From Curvibacter sp. PAE-UM (lineage in GTDB: Bacteria > Pseudomonadota > Gammaproteobacteria > Burkholderiales > Burkholderiaceae_C): 64,000 nucleotides of DNA. Of the stretch, positions 1 through 9,426 are shown piece after piece. The stretch lies in the NCBI RefSeq assembly GCF_001432305.1, contig NZ_KQ483358.1, forward strand, positions 2,252,227 through 2,316,226, written 5' to 3'. Numbering within the stretch: position 1 is the first letter of the stretch; each line of letters opens with the position of its first letter. Made by a program: the position numbers and the translations under genes. Under the pieces are notes generated by a model. That model was not told where the DNA came from and ran no database searches. It saw only the letters and a program-made list of their open reading frames with translations.

Positions 1-267
1 TTCCGCATCGCCAAAGAAGCGGTGATGAAGGCTGGGCAATATGCCTACCGTGACCGTCGTACCAAGAAGCGTGTGTTCCGTCAGCTGTGGATTGCCCGTA
101 TCAACGCGGCAGCCCGTCAGTGCGGCATGACCTACAGCCAGTTCGCCAACGGCCTGAAGAAGGCCCAGATCGAAATCGACCGCAAGGTGCTGGCTGACAT
201 CGCTGTGCACGACATGACGGCTTTCGCCGGCATCGTGGAGAAGGTCAAGGCCAAGCTGGCTGCTTGA
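1..267 (+). CDS. rplT: 50S ribosomal protein L20 (5' truncated by window edge)
   Basis: C-terminal 88 residues of ribosomal protein L20, which binds 23S rRNA early in 50S assembly and in many bacteria also represses its own operon. The reading frame is open from base 1, so the N-terminal quarter or so lies outside the window. The visible part contains the typical family stretches [21 protein letters not shown] and [12 protein letters not shown], followed by the short acidic and alanine-rich end. It is followed 13 bases later by a strong hairpin and then by pheS, as in other betaproteobacteria, where infC-rpmI-rplT precede pheST. Confidence 0.97.
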   Translation, partial: FRIAKEAVMKAGQYAYRDRRTKKRVFRQLWIARINAAARQCGMTYSQFANGLKKAQIEIDRKVLADIAVHDMTAFAGIVEKVKAKLAA

Positions 268-280
268 TCTTCACGCCAGG

Positions 281-303
281 AAGGCGGCTGCAAGGCCGCC
301 TTT
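281..303 (+). terminator. Hairpin after rplT, probable terminator
   Basis: A perfect 8-bp stem (AAGGCGGC at 281-288, GCCGCCTT at 295-302) closes a 6-base loop and ends in TTT. It begins 13 bases after the rplT stop. The short T-run suggests termination may be incomplete. Confidence 0.7.
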
Positions 304-317
304 CATGCACAAGAAAC

Positions 318-353
318 AAGGGCTGGAGCTTGAACAAAGCTTTGGCCCTTTTT
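318..353 (+). terminator. Second hairpin with T-run in the pheS leader
   Basis: AAGGGC (318-323) pairs with GCCCTT (345-350), with an inner AGCTT/AAGCT stem and a run of five T ending at 353. It lies 78 bases before the pheS start. It may be a second terminator for the rplT operon or an attenuator for pheST. No phenylalanine-rich leader peptide is evident, so attenuation is only a possibility. Confidence 0.55.
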
Positions 354-430
354 CATTGCGCAGGGCGATCCGGAGAGCGCAGCCCGTGCTGCGCTGCCCC
401 GATCACTTTGTACCCAACGGACAAGAACAC

Positions 431-1483
431 ATGAACGAGTTGGACGCCATCGTCGCCAGCGCACAGGCAGCATTTGCCCAGGCCGCCACCCCGGCGGATC
501 TTGAGAACGCCAAGGCGCGTTTCCTGGGCAAGACCGGTAGCATCACCGAGCTGATGAAGGGCATGGCCGCCCTCAGCGTGGAAGAGAAGAAAAGCCGCGG
601 CGCCGCCATCAACGTGGCCAAACAGGCTGTGGAGGCCGCGCTCAACGCCCGCCGCCAGGCCCTGGCCGACGCCGAACTGCAGCAGCAATTGCAAGCCGAG
701 GCGCTCGATGTGTCGCTGCCCGGCCGCGCGCGCGGCACCGGCGGCCTGCATCCCGTGAGCCTGACCATGGAGCGACTGGAGGCCATCTTCGGCTCCATGG
801 GCTTCGAAGTGGCCCAGGGCCCCGAGATCGAGGCCGACTGGTTCAACTTCACCGCGCTCAACACGCCCGAAGACCATCCCGCGCGTTCCATGCACGACAC
901 CTTCTACGTCGAAGGCGGCAGTGCCAAGGCTCCCAACCTGCTGCGCACGCACACCAGCCCGGTGCAGGTGCGCCACGCGCTGCAGCACGTCAAGCAGCAC
1001 AAGGCGCTGGTTGAGTCTGGCCGGCCCATGCCCGAGATCCGCGTCATCGCCCCGGGCCGCACCTACCGAGTGGACAGCGACGCCACCCACTCGCCCATGT
1101 TCCACCAGTGCGAAGGCCTGTGGATCGGCGAGAACGTCAGCTTCAAGGACCTCAAGTACCTCTTCACCGAGTTCTGCCGCACCTTCTTCGAACGCGACGA
1201 CCTGGTGCTGCGCTTCCGCCCCAGCTTCTTCCCCTTCACCGAGCCCAGCGCCGAGATCGACATTCAGTTCCAGAGCGGCCCGCTGGCCGGCCGCTGGCTG
1301 GAAGTGGCCGGCTCCGGCCAGGTGCACCCGAACGTGGTGCGCAATATGGGTCTGGACCCGGAGAAGCACATCGGCTTCGCCTTCGGCATGGGGCTGGACC
1401 GCTTCACCATGCTGCGCTACGGCGTCAACGACCTGCGCCTGTTCTTCGACGGCGACATCCGCTTCCTGAGCCAATTCCGATGA
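431..1483 (+). CDS. pheS: Phenylalanyl-tRNA synthetase alpha subunit
   Basis: Catalytic alpha subunit (350 aa) of the alpha2-beta2 synthetase that charges tRNA-Phe in the cytoplasm. The N-terminal coiled-coil arm (residues 1-90) is followed by the class II core, with a motif 2 region around [20 protein letters not shown] and motif 3 [18 protein letters not shown] near the C-terminus. The frame is open back to an ATG at 305, but the start at 431 ([10 protein letters not shown]) matches the usual family N-terminus. The extra residues would also run through the leader hairpin. pheT follows 150 bases downstream, with a repeat element in the gap. Confidence 0.97.
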   Translation: MNELDAIVASAQAAFAQAATPADLENAKARFLGKTGSITELMKGMAALSVEEKKSRGAAINVAKQAVEAALNARRQALADAELQQQLQAEALDVSLPGRARGTGGLHPVSLTMERLEAIFGSMGFEVAQGPEIEADWFNFTALNTPEDHPARSMHDTFYVEGGSAKAPNLLRTHTSPVQVRHALQHVKQHKALVESGRPMPEIRVIAPGRTYRVDSDATHSPMFHQCEGLWIGENVSFKDLKYLFTEFCRTFFERDDLVLRFRPSFFPFTEPSAEIDIQFQSGPLAGRWLEVAGSGQVHPNVVRNMGLDPEKHIGFAFGMGLDRFTMLRYGVNDLRLFFDGDIRFLSQFR

Positions 1484-1524
1484 TGAGCCACACCCCGGTA
1501 CCACTTGAAGCGATGGTCGGCCCA

Positions 1525-1595
1525 CCGTTCGCGCTGAGCCTGTCGAAGCGCAGCGCCAACCAAGGCAGGGACTTCGACAAGCTCAGTCCGAACGG
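1525..1595. repeat. REP-like inverted repeat between pheS and pheT
   Basis: Two 24-base arms (1525-1548 and 1572-1595) are inverted copies with three mismatches. The core of the left arm is CTGAGCCTGTCGAAG and the right arm carries CTTCGACAAGCTCAG. A related single arm occurs at 11472-11495. Elements with this core are common between genes in Burkholderiales, so this is probably a REP-like palindrome that is transcribed within the pheST message. Confidence 0.7.
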
Positions 1596-1633
1596 ACAAG
1601 TAGCACGCTAACGAATCACGCTGAGAATCTTCT

Positions 1634-4066
1634 ATGCAATTCCCCGAGTCCTGGCTGCGCGAATTCTGCAACCCGCCGCTCTCCACCCAGCAACTGGCCG
1701 ACACGCTCACCATGGCCGGCCTGGAGGTGGAAGAACTGCGCCCCGTGGCGCCGCCCTTCACCCAGATCGTTGTCGGTGAAATCAAGGAAGCCGTGCAACA
1801 CCCCAACGCCGACCGCCTGCGCGTGTGCCAGGTGGACGTGGGGCAGGGTGCTCTGCTGAACATCGTCTGCGGTGCGCCCAACGCGCGTGTGGGCATCAAG
1901 GTCCCCTGTGCTCTCGTCGGCGCTGAACTCCCCCCGGGTGAAGACGGCAAACCCTTCCTCATCAAGCTGGGCAAGCTGCGCGGCGTGGAAAGCCAGGGCA
2001 TGCTGTGCTCGGCCCGCGAACTGAAATTGTCCGAAGACCACGGTGGCCTGCTGGAGCTGGCCGCTGATGCGCCCATCGGCCAGGACATCCGCCAGGTGCT
2101 GAACCTGGACGACACGCTGTTCACGCTGAAGCTCACGCCGAACCTCGCGCACTGCCTGTCCGTCTACGGCGTGGCGCGTGAAGTGGCCGCGCTGACCGGC
2201 GCGCCGCTGAAGGCCCCAAGCTTCCCGCCCGTGGCCGTGAAGAGCCAGGACAAGCAGCCCGTCAAGATCAGCGCGCCCGACCTGTGCGGCCGTTTCTCCG
2301 GCCGCATCGTGCGCAACGTCAACACCAAAGCTGTAACTCCGCAGTGGATGGTGGACCGCCTGGCCCGCTGCGGCCAGCGCAGCGTGACCGCGCTGGTGGA
2401 CATCTCCAACTACGTGATGTTCGAGTTCGGCCGCCCGAGCCACATCTTCGATCTGGACAAGATCCACGGCACGCTGGACGTGCGCTGGGGCAAGCCGGGT
2501 GAACAGCTCAAGCTGCTCAACGGCAACACCGTCACCGTCGATGCCGAAGTGGGCGTGATCGCCGACGACCAGCAGGTCGAGTCCCTGGCCGGCATCATGG
2601 GCGGCGACGCCACCGCCGTGTCGGACGACACGAAGCATGTGTACGTCGAAGCCGCCTTCTGGTGGCCGCGCGCCATTGCCGGCCGCTCGCGCCGTTACAA
2701 CTTCGCCACCGATGCCGGCCACCGCTTCGAGCGTGGTGTCGACCCGCAGCTCACCGTGGAGCACATCGAGCGCATCACCCAGCTCATCGTCGACATCTGC
2801 GGCACCCCCGCCACCGCCTGCGGCCCCATCGACGACCAGCAGGTCAAGATGCCCGTGGCCCAGCCCGTCACGCTGCGCGTGGCGCGCGCCGCCAAGATCA
2901 TTGGCATGCCGCTCACGCAAGCGCAGTGCAGTGATGCGCTCAAGCGCCTGGGTCTGCCGCTCACCGAAGGGCAGGGGACCATCACGGTCACCCCGCCGCT
3001 GTACCGCTTCGACCTGCAGATCGAGGAAGACCTCATCGAAGAAGTCGCGCGCCTGGTGGGCTACGACCACCTGCCGCACACCCCGCCGCTGGCGCCCGTG
3101 GTGCCCAAGACGCGCCTGGAGTCGCAGCGCAGCGCCTTTGCCGTGCGCCGCCAACTGGCCGCCCTGGGCTACCAGGAAACCATCAACTACAGCTTTGTGG
3201 ACGAACGCTGGGAGCACGAGCTGGCCGGCAACCCGAACCCCATCAAGCTCATGAACCCCATCGCCAGCCAGATGGGCGTGATGCGCTCCACGCTGCTGGG
3301 TTCGCTGCTGCAGGTGCTCAAGTTCAACCTGGACCGCAAGACCGAGCGTGTGCGCGTGTTCGAACTGGGCCGCGTTTTCCTGCGAGATGCTTCCGTGACC
3401 GACAGCGACACCAGCGTGGCCGGTTTTGCCCAGCCCATGCGCGTGGCGGGTCTCGCCGTGGGCGGGGTGGACGCCATGCAGTGGGCCACCAAAGACCGCG
3501 CCGTCGACTTCTATGACGCCAAGGGCGACGTGGAAGCCCTGCTGGCCCCGCGCAAACCCGCTTTCGAAGCCGCCGAACACCCGGCCATGCACCCCGGCCG
3601 CTGCGCCCGTGTGCTGCTGGACGGCAAGGCCATCGGCTACGTGGGCGAACTGCACCCGCGCTGGCGCCAGGGCTACGAGCTGGCCCAGACCCCCGTGATG
3701 TTCGAGCTGGAGCTCGACGCCGTGCTGGCGCGCGAGGTGCCGAGCCTGAAGGCCATGAGCAAGTTCCAGGCAGTGGAGCGTGACCTGGCCGTCATCGTGG
3801 CCGAGAGCGTGAGCCACGCCGCGCTGATGAGTGCCATAGTGTCTTCACCTACTGCGGGCCTGCTGCGAAATGCGATACTGTTCGACGTCTACCGCGCCAA
3901 GCCGGGGGCAGCCTCGGCCGGCCTGGCCGAGGGCGAGAAGAGCCTGGCGGTGCGCCTGACGCTCAACAGCGACGAAGCCACCCTGACCGAAGAACAGATC
4001 GAGTCCAGCGTACAAGCCGTGCTGGCCACGCTGCAGAAACAGGTGGGCGCGCGTCTGCGGGCCTGA
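1634..4066 (+). CDS. pheT: Phenylalanyl-tRNA synthetase beta subunit
   Basis: Beta subunit (810 aa, normal length) of phenylalanyl-tRNA synthetase, which binds tRNA and edits mischarged Tyr-tRNA. Domain order is as expected. An EMAP-like tRNA-binding domain comes first (about residues 40-150, NADRLRVCQVDVG), then the B3/B4 editing region (HIFDLDKIHG, FWWPRAIAGRSRRYNF), the B5 domain, the catalytic-like core, and the C-terminal ferredoxin-fold anticodon-binding domain (KFQAVERDLAVIV onward). ihfA follows after 42 bases, a conserved linkage. Confidence 0.97.
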   Translation: MQFPESWLREFCNPPLSTQQLADTLTMAGLEVEELRPVAPPFTQIVVGEIKEAVQHPNADRLRVCQVDVGQGALLNIVCGAPNARVGIKVPCALVGAELPPGEDGKPFLIKLGKLRGVESQGMLCSARELKLSEDHGGLLELAADAPIGQDIRQVLNLDDTLFTLKLTPNLAHCLSVYGVAREVAALTGAPLKAPSFPPVAVKSQDKQPVKISAPDLCGRFSGRIVRNVNTKAVTPQWMVDRLARCGQRSVTALVDISNYVMFEFGRPSHIFDLDKIHGTLDVRWGKPGEQLKLLNGNTVTVDAEVGVIADDQQVESLAGIMGGDATAVSDDTKHVYVEAAFWWPRAIAGRSRRYNFATDAGHRFERGVDPQLTVEHIERITQLIVDICGTPATACGPIDDQQVKMPVAQPVTLRVARAAKIIGMPLTQAQCSDALKRLGLPLTEGQGTITVTPPLYRFDLQIEEDLIEEVARLVGYDHLPHTPPLAPVVPKTRLESQRSAFAVRRQLAALGYQETINYSFVDERWEHELAGNPNPIKLMNPIASQMGVMRSTLLGSLLQVLKFNLDRKTERVRVFELGRVFLRDASVTDSDTSVAGFAQPMRVAGLAVGGVDAMQWATKDRAVDFYDAKGDVEALLAPRKPAFEAAEHPAMHPGRCARVLLDGKAIGYVGELHPRWRQGYELAQTPVMFELELDAVLAREVPSLKAMSKFQAVERDLAVIVAESVSHAALMSAIVSSPTAGLLRNAILFDVYRAKPGAASAGLAEGEKSLAVRLTLNSDEATLTEEQIESSVQAVLATLQKQVGARLRA

Positions 4067-4108
4067 GCGGGACCAAGCAAGAACAACACGAGACAAGACG
4101 GGGCAAGC

Positions 4109-4453
4109 ATGGAAATCACGGTCGAAAGTCTGGAAACCCCCGCGCTGACCAAGGCGCAATTGGCCGAACTGCTGTTTGAGCAGATCGGGCTGAACAAGCG
4201 CGAGTCCAAGGACATGATCGACGCCTTCTTCGACCTGATCGCCGACAGCCTGGTTAACGGCAACGACGTCAAGATCTCGGGCTTCGGCAACTTCCAGATC
4301 CGCACCAAGGCCCCGCGCCCCGGCCGCAACCCGCGCACCGGCGAGGCCATCCCCATCGAAGCGCGCCGTGTGGTCACCTTCCACGCCAGCCACAAGCTCA
4401 AGGAACAGATCCAGGAGCAGGGCAACGGCCAGCCGGCCCGCGCCGCGGCCTGA
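4109..4453 (+). CDS. ihfA: Integration host factor alpha subunit
   Basis: IHF-alpha (114 aa), one half of the heterodimeric DNA-bending protein that shapes the nucleoid and assists recombination and sigma-54 promoters. The HU/IHF fold is complete: [17 protein letters not shown] helix, the ISGFGNF signature, and the DNA-inserting arm [14 protein letters not shown]. Compared with the E. coli protein it has about ten extra N-terminal residues and an alanine-rich tail, both usual in Burkholderiales. It sits directly after pheT and is likely cotranscribed with it. Confidence 0.96.
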   Translation: MEITVESLETPALTKAQLAELLFEQIGLNKRESKDMIDAFFDLIADSLVNGNDVKISGFGNFQIRTKAPRPGRNPRTGEAIPIEARRVVTFHASHKLKEQIQEQGNGQPARAAA

Positions 4454-4501
4454 TCTCTCCCGCCGCGCCTGCGCGCGCGGCCCATACCACCCCCGGTTTT
4501 T

Positions 4502-4600
4502 AGCGGTTCGGAACCGCTGCGGTTGCCCTGTTGCAGTGCACAAACCGCAGCTTTCCTGCATCCCGAAACCCCGAAAAGCGCTGTTTTTCGAAAAAACAGC
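4502..4600 (+). other. Structured ihfA-merR intergenic region with three hairpins
   Basis: The 216 bases between ihfA and the MerR gene hold AGCGGTTC/GAACCGCT (4502-4518), CTGCGGTT/AACCGCAG (4517-4524 with 4543-4550) and a perfect 9-bp A/T-rich stem GCTGTTTTT/AAAAACAGC (4580-4600). The first two compete, because AACCGC at 4512-4517 can also pair with GCGGTT at 4519-4524. The last hairpin may terminate ihfA transcripts, although no T-run follows the stem. Confidence 0.5.
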
Positions 4601-4669
4601 CGCCAGGCTTTGCATCTGTCCACCACTTAGAGTAACCTTGCAGCTTTCTCTCCTATCACATTGATTTCA

Positions 4670-5122
4670 ATGGAGAAAGCGCTCCCACCCATCCCCGCCA
4701 AACGCTACTTCACCATCGGTGAGGTCGGCGACCTGTGTGGCGTCAAGCCTCACGTGCTACGGTATTGGGAGCAGGAGTTCACCCAGCTGCGTCCCATGAA
4801 GCGCCGCGGCAACCGGCGTTATTACCAGCACCACGAGGTACTGATGATCCGCCGCATCCGTGACCTGCTCTACGACCAGGGTTTCACCATCAGCGGCGCG
4901 CGCAACAAGATGCAGGAGCTGCTGCACGCCGAACGCGACAAGAAGCGCGCCGGCGAGGTCATGCTCGACGGCGTGGAAGTGCTGGAGATGAACGAACCGG
5001 CCGACCTGGACGACTTCAGCGAAAGCCAGCTGGTGGACGACGACGAACTGCACGCCGACAAGCTGCACCTGGTCAAACGCGAACTCACCGAAATCCGCGA
5101 TCTGCTCGCAGGCAGCTTCTGA
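4670..5122 (+). CDS. MerR-family transcriptional regulator
   Basis: A 150-aa MerR-type regulator found next to ihfA in many beta- and gammaproteobacteria, with no assigned ligand. The N-terminal winged helix-turn-helix is clear (FTIGEVGDLCGVKPHVLRYWEQEF, about residues 14-37, then RRGNRRYYQHHE). The C-terminal part is acidic and lacks the cysteine cluster of the metal-sensing members. A TTG nine bases upstream (4661) could also start the frame. ATG at 4670 was chosen because it gives the usual N-terminus, but neither start has a clear ribosome binding site. Confidence 0.9.
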   Translation: MEKALPPIPAKRYFTIGEVGDLCGVKPHVLRYWEQEFTQLRPMKRRGNRRYYQHHEVLMIRRIRDLLYDQGFTISGARNKMQELLHAERDKKRAGEVMLDGVEVLEMNEPADLDDFSESQLVDDDELHADKLHLVKRELTEIRDLLAGSF

Positions 5123-5149
5123 GTCTCAGGAGTGGCCCGTTTCTGCGGG

Positions 5150-5155
5150 TATAAT
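5150..5155 (+). promoter_or_regulatory. -10 element of the tRNA-Pro gene
   Basis: A consensus TATAAT lies 12 bases before the tRNA 5' end, which is suitable spacing for a sigma-70 start at or just before the tRNA. No good -35 hexamer is visible 17 bases upstream. Confidence 0.6.
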
Positions 5156-5167
5156 TCGAAGCTCGAT

Positions 5168-5244
5168 CGGTGTGTGGCGCAGCCTGGTAGCGCACTTGCA
5201 TGGGGTGCAAGGGGTCGAAGGTTCGAATCCTTTCACACCGACCA
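5168..5244 (+). tRNA. tRNA-Pro (anticodon GGG)
   Basis: A 77-nt cloverleaf with an encoded 3' CCA. The acceptor stem is CGGTGTG/CACACCG, the D arm contains AGCCTGGTA, the anticodon stem CTTGC/GCAAG encloses loop ATGGGGT with anticodon GGG, and the T loop is TTCGAAT. A terminator follows. Its 3' side begins an accessory region, but no direct copy of the tRNA 3' end was found at the far side. Confidence 0.97.
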
Positions 5245-5260
5245 ATCGATAAATGACAAA

Positions 5261-5293
5261 CGCCGCTAGTGGAAACACTGGCGGCGTTTTTCT
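5261..5293 (+). terminator. Rho-independent terminator of tRNA-Pro
   Basis: A 10-bp stem (CGCCGCTAGT with ACTGGCGGCG, one G-U pair) and a 6-base loop are followed by a run of T, starting 16 bases after the tRNA CCA. Confidence 0.9.
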
Positions 5294-5381
5294 TTGGGCT
5301 CAGGAGATGTGGCGCCCAAGCCTTGTATGCTTGCCGAGGTAAGCAAGGGAAGGTTGGCAAGTCATTTAATCTCTACGCCAA

Positions 5382-7388
5382 ATGCCAGAACGCAACCAAA
5401 TTGCCATCCATCGGTGGCACTACGCAGATGACATTGCTCACTTCTTGACCAAGTCAGTCGAGACCATCTTGGGTGAGTTGGCGTCAAACTATCCCTTTGC
5501 CATCGAGCCTACACAAAGGCATGCATGGCAGGTGCAGATTCGCCATTTGCAGCAGGAATTAGAGCCTTTCCGGGCGCAAGGAAAAATCTACTTCGAATAC
5601 GACGTACCGCGGATGGGCAAACGTATTGATGTCCTGCTACTGCTAGAGCAGGTGATCTTTGTGATCGAGTACAAGGTAGGGGAAAAGACTTACCCGGCAC
5701 ACGCAGTAGCGCAAGTCTGGGATTACGCCTTGGACCTAAAGAACTTCCATGAGACAAGTCATCACCTCTCAATCGTCCCTGTATTGATTGCGACGGATGG
5801 CGAATCCGTACCGATGGTTCTTGAGGCTGACGTCTTGCGTGACGGCATCTATAAACCGGTGTGCACCAATTCAAGTGGGCTGGGTGTCGTTATTCGCGCC
5901 GCTTTGGATTTTTGCGATGGGCCGTCGATAGATCACAAACAATGGGAGTCGGGGCGCTATGCGCCTACGCCGACCATTGTCGAAGCGGCCATGGCTCTGT
6001 ATGCCGGTCATAACGTCGCAAATATTTCGCGTAGCGATTCCGGAGCGCAAAACCTAAGCAAAACGTCCAAAGCGGTTGAGCGTGTGATTGGTTCGGCTCA
6101 GCAAAACAAGAGGAAAGTACTTTGCTTGGTCACGGGAGTGCCTGGTGCTGGCAAGACGCTGGTGGGTCTTAACGTCGCAACCTTGCATACCGATCCGACG
6201 AATGAGCTGTATTCGGTGTATCTGTCGGGCAATGGCCCATTGGTAGCCATCTTGCATGAGGCCTTAGCGCGTGATCGTGTCATTCGTGACGGTGAGCAAG
6301 GAGTTCGAACTAGCAAAGGTCAAGCTCGCCAAGCCGTTAAAGAATTCATCCAGAACGTTCACCATTTTCGCGATGATTGCCTAAGAGACCGTTCGAGGCC
6401 TCCAATTGAGCATGTGGCGATCTTCGACGAAGCCCAAAGAGCCTGGAACTTGGAGCAGACGGCTGCCTTTATGTCGCGCAAGAAAGGAGTCCCGAACTTC
6501 AATATGTCGGAGCCTGAGTTTTTGCTTTCCTGTCTAGACCGGCATCCGGACTGGGCAGTGGTGGTCTGTTTGGTCGGCGGCGGTCAAGAAATCAATACAG
6601 GTGAAGCTGGGATTGGTGAGTGGGTAGGTGCCATACAAAGATATTTTCCTCATTGGTACATCCATGTGTCACCGCGTCTGCACGATAGCGAATACGGTGC
6701 GGGCCAGGTCGTAGAGTCCCTGTCAAATCGTCCTCAAGTGACCTTTGACGATGATCTGCATCTGAACGTTTCTATGCGGTCATTTCGGGCAGAGCATGTA
6801 TCAGCTTGGGTCAAGGCTGTACTCGACTTGGAGCATGAGGACGCACAACGGGCATGGAGTTCTATACGGGATAAATATCGTATTCGTCTGACACGAGATC
6901 TCAGCGTGGCTAAGCGTTGGCTTAAAGAGCACGCTCGTGGTACGGAGCGCTATGGCATGGTCGTTTCGTCGCAAGCCGAACGCCTCAAGCCGCATGCTAT
7001 TGACGTTCGCTCACCCATGGATCCAGTTCATTGGTTCCTAGATGATCATTCGGATGTGCGCTCGTCTTACTACCTCGAGGATGTGGCCACCGAGTTCCAT
7101 GTTCAGGGACTGGAGTTGGATTGGGCTTGCGTGGTGTGGGACGGTGATTTCCGTCATAACGAAGGTAGTTGGAAGCACCACTCATTTGTTGGGAGTCGGT
7201 GGCAGAACATCCATAAACCGGAACGGCAGATGTATCTGAAGAACGCTTATCGGGTTCTACTGACTCGAGCCAGGCAAGGTATGGTCATCGTGGTTCCGCA
7301 AGGAGATCTTGGTGATCCGACTCGTGCACCGGAGTTTTACGACGGGACATTTCAGTACCTTCAGAGCCTCGGGGTACCGGTTATCTGA
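5382..7388 (+). CDS. DUF2075-family protein with N-terminal PD-(D/E)XK-like nuclease region
   Basis: A 668-aa protein of the DUF2075 (Schlafen group 3-like) helicase family. Residues 75-100 resemble a restriction-type nuclease core (Asp83 in KRIDVLLL, then IEYK with Glu96 and Lys98). The P-loop GVPGAGKT is at 252-259 and Walker B IFDEAQ at 347-352. The C-terminal part has helicase-like motifs around [20 protein letters not shown] and [12 protein letters not shown]. Base composition is clearly lower in G+C than flanking genes, and it starts 137 bases after tRNA-Pro, so it is probably acquired. The family is frequent in mobile and defence regions, but no specific role is established here. It converges on the NERD helicase, with 21 bases between the stops. 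Confidence 0.85.
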   Translation: MPERNQIAIHRWHYADDIAHFLTKSVETILGELASNYPFAIEPTQRHAWQVQIRHLQQELEPFRAQGKIYFEYDVPRMGKRIDVLLLLEQVIFVIEYKVGEKTYPAHAVAQVWDYALDLKNFHETSHHLSIVPVLIATDGESVPMVLEADVLRDGIYKPVCTNSSGLGVVIRAALDFCDGPSIDHKQWESGRYAPTPTIVEAAMALYAGHNVANISRSDSGAQNLSKTSKAVERVIGSAQQNKRKVLCLVTGVPGAGKTLVGLNVATLHTDPTNELYSVYLSGNGPLVAILHEALARDRVIRDGEQGVRTSKGQARQAVKEFIQNVHHFRDDCLRDRSRPPIEHVAIFDEAQRAWNLEQTAAFMSRKKGVPNFNMSEPEFLLSCLDRHPDWAVVVCLVGGGQEINTGEAGIGEWVGAIQRYFPHWYIHVSPRLHDSEYGAGQVVESLSNRPQVTFDDDLHLNVSMRSFRAEHVSAWVKAVLDLEHEDAQRAWSSIRDKYRIRLTRDLSVAKRWLKEHARGTERYGMVVSSQAERLKPHAIDVRSPMDPVHWFLDDHSDVRSSYYLEDVATEFHVQGLELDWACVVWDGDFRHNEGSWKHHSFVGSRWQNIHKPERQMYLKNAYRVLLTRARQGMVIVVPQGDLGDPTRAPEFYDGTFQYLQSLGVPVI

Positions 7389-7409
7389 CAGCCAGGTTTT
7401 GATGTGGGC

Positions 7410-9269
7410 TCATGCGAGCGTAAATGCTTGTGCTACAGCCTCTAGCGAGTTCTTCACTCGTTGCACGATGGGGGAGTTGCCGGCGGCGGTGAGAACCAGA
7501 CCATGTGTAGAGCGCGTCATGCCTACGTACAACAGGCGTACCTCTTCTTCCAACGGTTCGTCCTTCCAAGGCATGCTGTCTAGCCCAGCGATAAACACCA
7601 AGGGAAACTCCAGGCCTTTGGCGCTGTGCAACGTGATCAGCTTCACGCTGGGCTTCGACCAGTCAAAACGTGTGGCACCTTGCGTTTGCATGGCTTGTAC
7701 GGTAATGCCCTTGCGCTGTAACGCCTGGCTGACCCCGTCCATGCGGATGCGGGTACGGAAGAGCACAGCGATGTCGTTGAGTGATTTACCCTCGGCAGCG
7801 GCCTTTGTTATGCGCTCGGCGATGAGCTCCGCTTCCTCCGCTGGATTGGCTGCTTCGATCAACACGGGCAGGGGGCCACGGCGTCCGGCGGTAGCTGGGT
7901 GCACAGTCTGGACGGCATCTTCTGTTTCCGGACGCTCGGCTACCAAGTTTTCAGCGCACTGCATGGCCAGGGCTAAGACCTCGGCGGTGTTTCGGTAGTT
8001 GAGTTTGAGCACGCTGGTGCGGCCTTGGGCCTGGATACCCACGCTCGCAAAGCTGAACTTACGCCGTTGTTTCTGGTAGATCGATTGCGCGTCGTCATAG
8101 AGTACGAGTAGCGAGTTGCTGGCAGGGTTGACCATGCGTGCGGCCATTTGCAGCCAGGTCTCGTCAAAGTCGTGGGCTTCGTCGATCAGCAGAGCCAGGT
8201 ATTGGCCGCCGGGGACCAGGCCGGTTTGGACGGCGCGGTTGACGGTCTGGACCAGGGCTTGCCAGTAAGCATCGCCCTGCAAGTCTCTGGGCACGTCGAG
8301 CTGGTAGGCCCGGACCATGTCTAGACACCAGGCGTGGAAGGTACGACAGACAACGAGGTTTTCATCGACACCGCGCTCGCGCAGCAGCGTGGTGATGCGC
8401 TGAGCCAGCGTACGGTTGTAGCAAAGCACGAGGATGGGCTGGTCTGGCCGCGCGGCGGCGGCTAGTTGCTGGGCGCGGAAGACCAGGATCATGGTCTTGC
8501 CGGAGCCGGCCACGCCGTGGATGACGCGGTGCCCTTCGCCAAGCGTGCGGGCGATCTGCTCTTGTTGCAGGTCCATGACCTGCAGCAGATCAGGCAACTT
8601 GGCGCCTTGTGCGCCTTCCTTGCCGTTGAACAACGTACCTTGCTGCACCCGCACCTCGGGGAAGAGGTGCCAGCGCACGCGGTCGCGCTGGGGCAGGGTG
8701 AGGGCTTGGGGGGACCAACCAGCGTACATGGTCCAGAGCAGCTCCTCAAACACTTCAGGATCAATGTCTTCGGCCAGATCGTCGCGCAGCAGTGTCTTGG
8801 TGTCGGGAAAGACTTCAGCGAAGTCGATGCTCTCCACCTGCTTGCGCCGGATGTTGGAGAGTACACAGCCCCAGCCGTAGGGCACACGTGATTTGCCTCT
8901 GAACGGGTCTTGGTCTTGCAGCAGCGCTGGGTCCGTCTCCAGTACTTTGTTGAGCTCCATGGCGTAGCCACGCGCTTGAGACAAGGGGTGAGCCACCGTC
9001 TTGGGGCCGTCTTCCAACTGGAGTTCGACACTGTCGCGGTTGAAGCTCAGCAAGGTGCCCCAGGCCCAGTGTTTGACTTCCAGAATGAGCAGGCCGCGGC
9101 GCGGGCTGAGGATGACGAAGTCGGGCTGGCGGGCCTTGGGGCCGATGGGAACGTTGTGCCAGACCATATAGTCGTCGGACAGGCAGCGCTTGAGCTGGTG
9201 CAGTACCGCGCGCTCGCCGGTATCGCAGCGTCTGTCGATATTGGTGAGGCCTTGCGGAAAAATGGCCAT
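7410..9269 (-). CDS. NERD-domain superfamily 1 DNA helicase
   Basis: A protein of about 619 aa with an N-terminal nuclease-related domain (NERD: TGERAV, PDFVIL, LILEVKHW, the Asp and Glu-x-Lys of a PD-(D/E)XK core) and a complete UvrD/Rep-type helicase. The helicase has a Q-motif, P-loop GVAGSGKT near residue 255, Walker B LLIDEAHDF, motif III DDAQSIY, motif IV LNYRNT, motif V LHSAKGLEFPLVF and motif VI RLLYVGMTRS. It probably unwinds DNA while the NERD domain cuts or binds it; the biological role is unknown. A TTG at 9281 would add four residues, but the ATG at 9269 is preferred. It is transcribed away from the MobA-like gene and towards the DUF2075 gene. Confidence 0.88.
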   Translation of the reverse strand: MAIFPQGLTNIDRRCDTGERAVLHQLKRCLSDDYMVWHNVPIGPKARQPDFVILSPRRGLLILEVKHWAWGTLLSFNRDSVELQLEDGPKTVAHPLSQARGYAMELNKVLETDPALLQDQDPFRGKSRVPYGWGCVLSNIRRKQVESIDFAEVFPDTKTLLRDDLAEDIDPEVFEELLWTMYAGWSPQALTLPQRDRVRWHLFPEVRVQQGTLFNGKEGAQGAKLPDLLQVMDLQQEQIARTLGEGHRVIHGVAGSGKTMILVFRAQQLAAAARPDQPILVLCYNRTLAQRITTLLRERGVDENLVVCRTFHAWCLDMVRAYQLDVPRDLQGDAYWQALVQTVNRAVQTGLVPGGQYLALLIDEAHDFDETWLQMAARMVNPASNSLLVLYDDAQSIYQKQRRKFSFASVGIQAQGRTSVLKLNYRNTAEVLALAMQCAENLVAERPETEDAVQTVHPATAGRRGPLPVLIEAANPAEEAELIAERITKAAAEGKSLNDIAVLFRTRIRMDGVSQALQRKGITVQAMQTQGATRFDWSKPSVKLITLHSAKGLEFPLVFIAGLDSMPWKDEPLEEEVRLLYVGMTRSTHGLVLTAAGNSPIVQRVKNSLEAVAQAFTLA

Positions 9270-9426
9270 GGTCTTCTGCAATCCCTGTGTGCGGCGCTAT
9301 GGCCGGTGGGGCTCGGTGCTTGTCAGATCGGCGCCGGCCCGTGTTTGATTCATTCTATCGAGCGATCTAGCCATCTCAGGCTTTACGCCATATCTCGCTG
9401 CGGGTAAACCCGAATTCGTCACTGGG

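Noticed and set aside
305-430. N-terminal extension of PheS or a pheS leader peptide from ATG 305
   Set aside because: The extension would cross a terminator-like hairpin and is not found in the family. It has only two Phe codons, far fewer than known phenylalanine leader peptides.
353-1525. Long minus-strand open frame of 390 codons across pheS
   Set aside because: It is a shadow frame caused by high G+C third positions; the product is rich in His, Gln, Val and Gly with no domain, and pheS is certain. Many similar frames in the window were dropped for the same reason.
5382-9269. Assignment of the helicase pair to a named anti-phage system
   Set aside because: Motifs fit general nuclease-helicase proteins but not a specific published gene pair that I can identify by reading. 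It is kept as a finding only.
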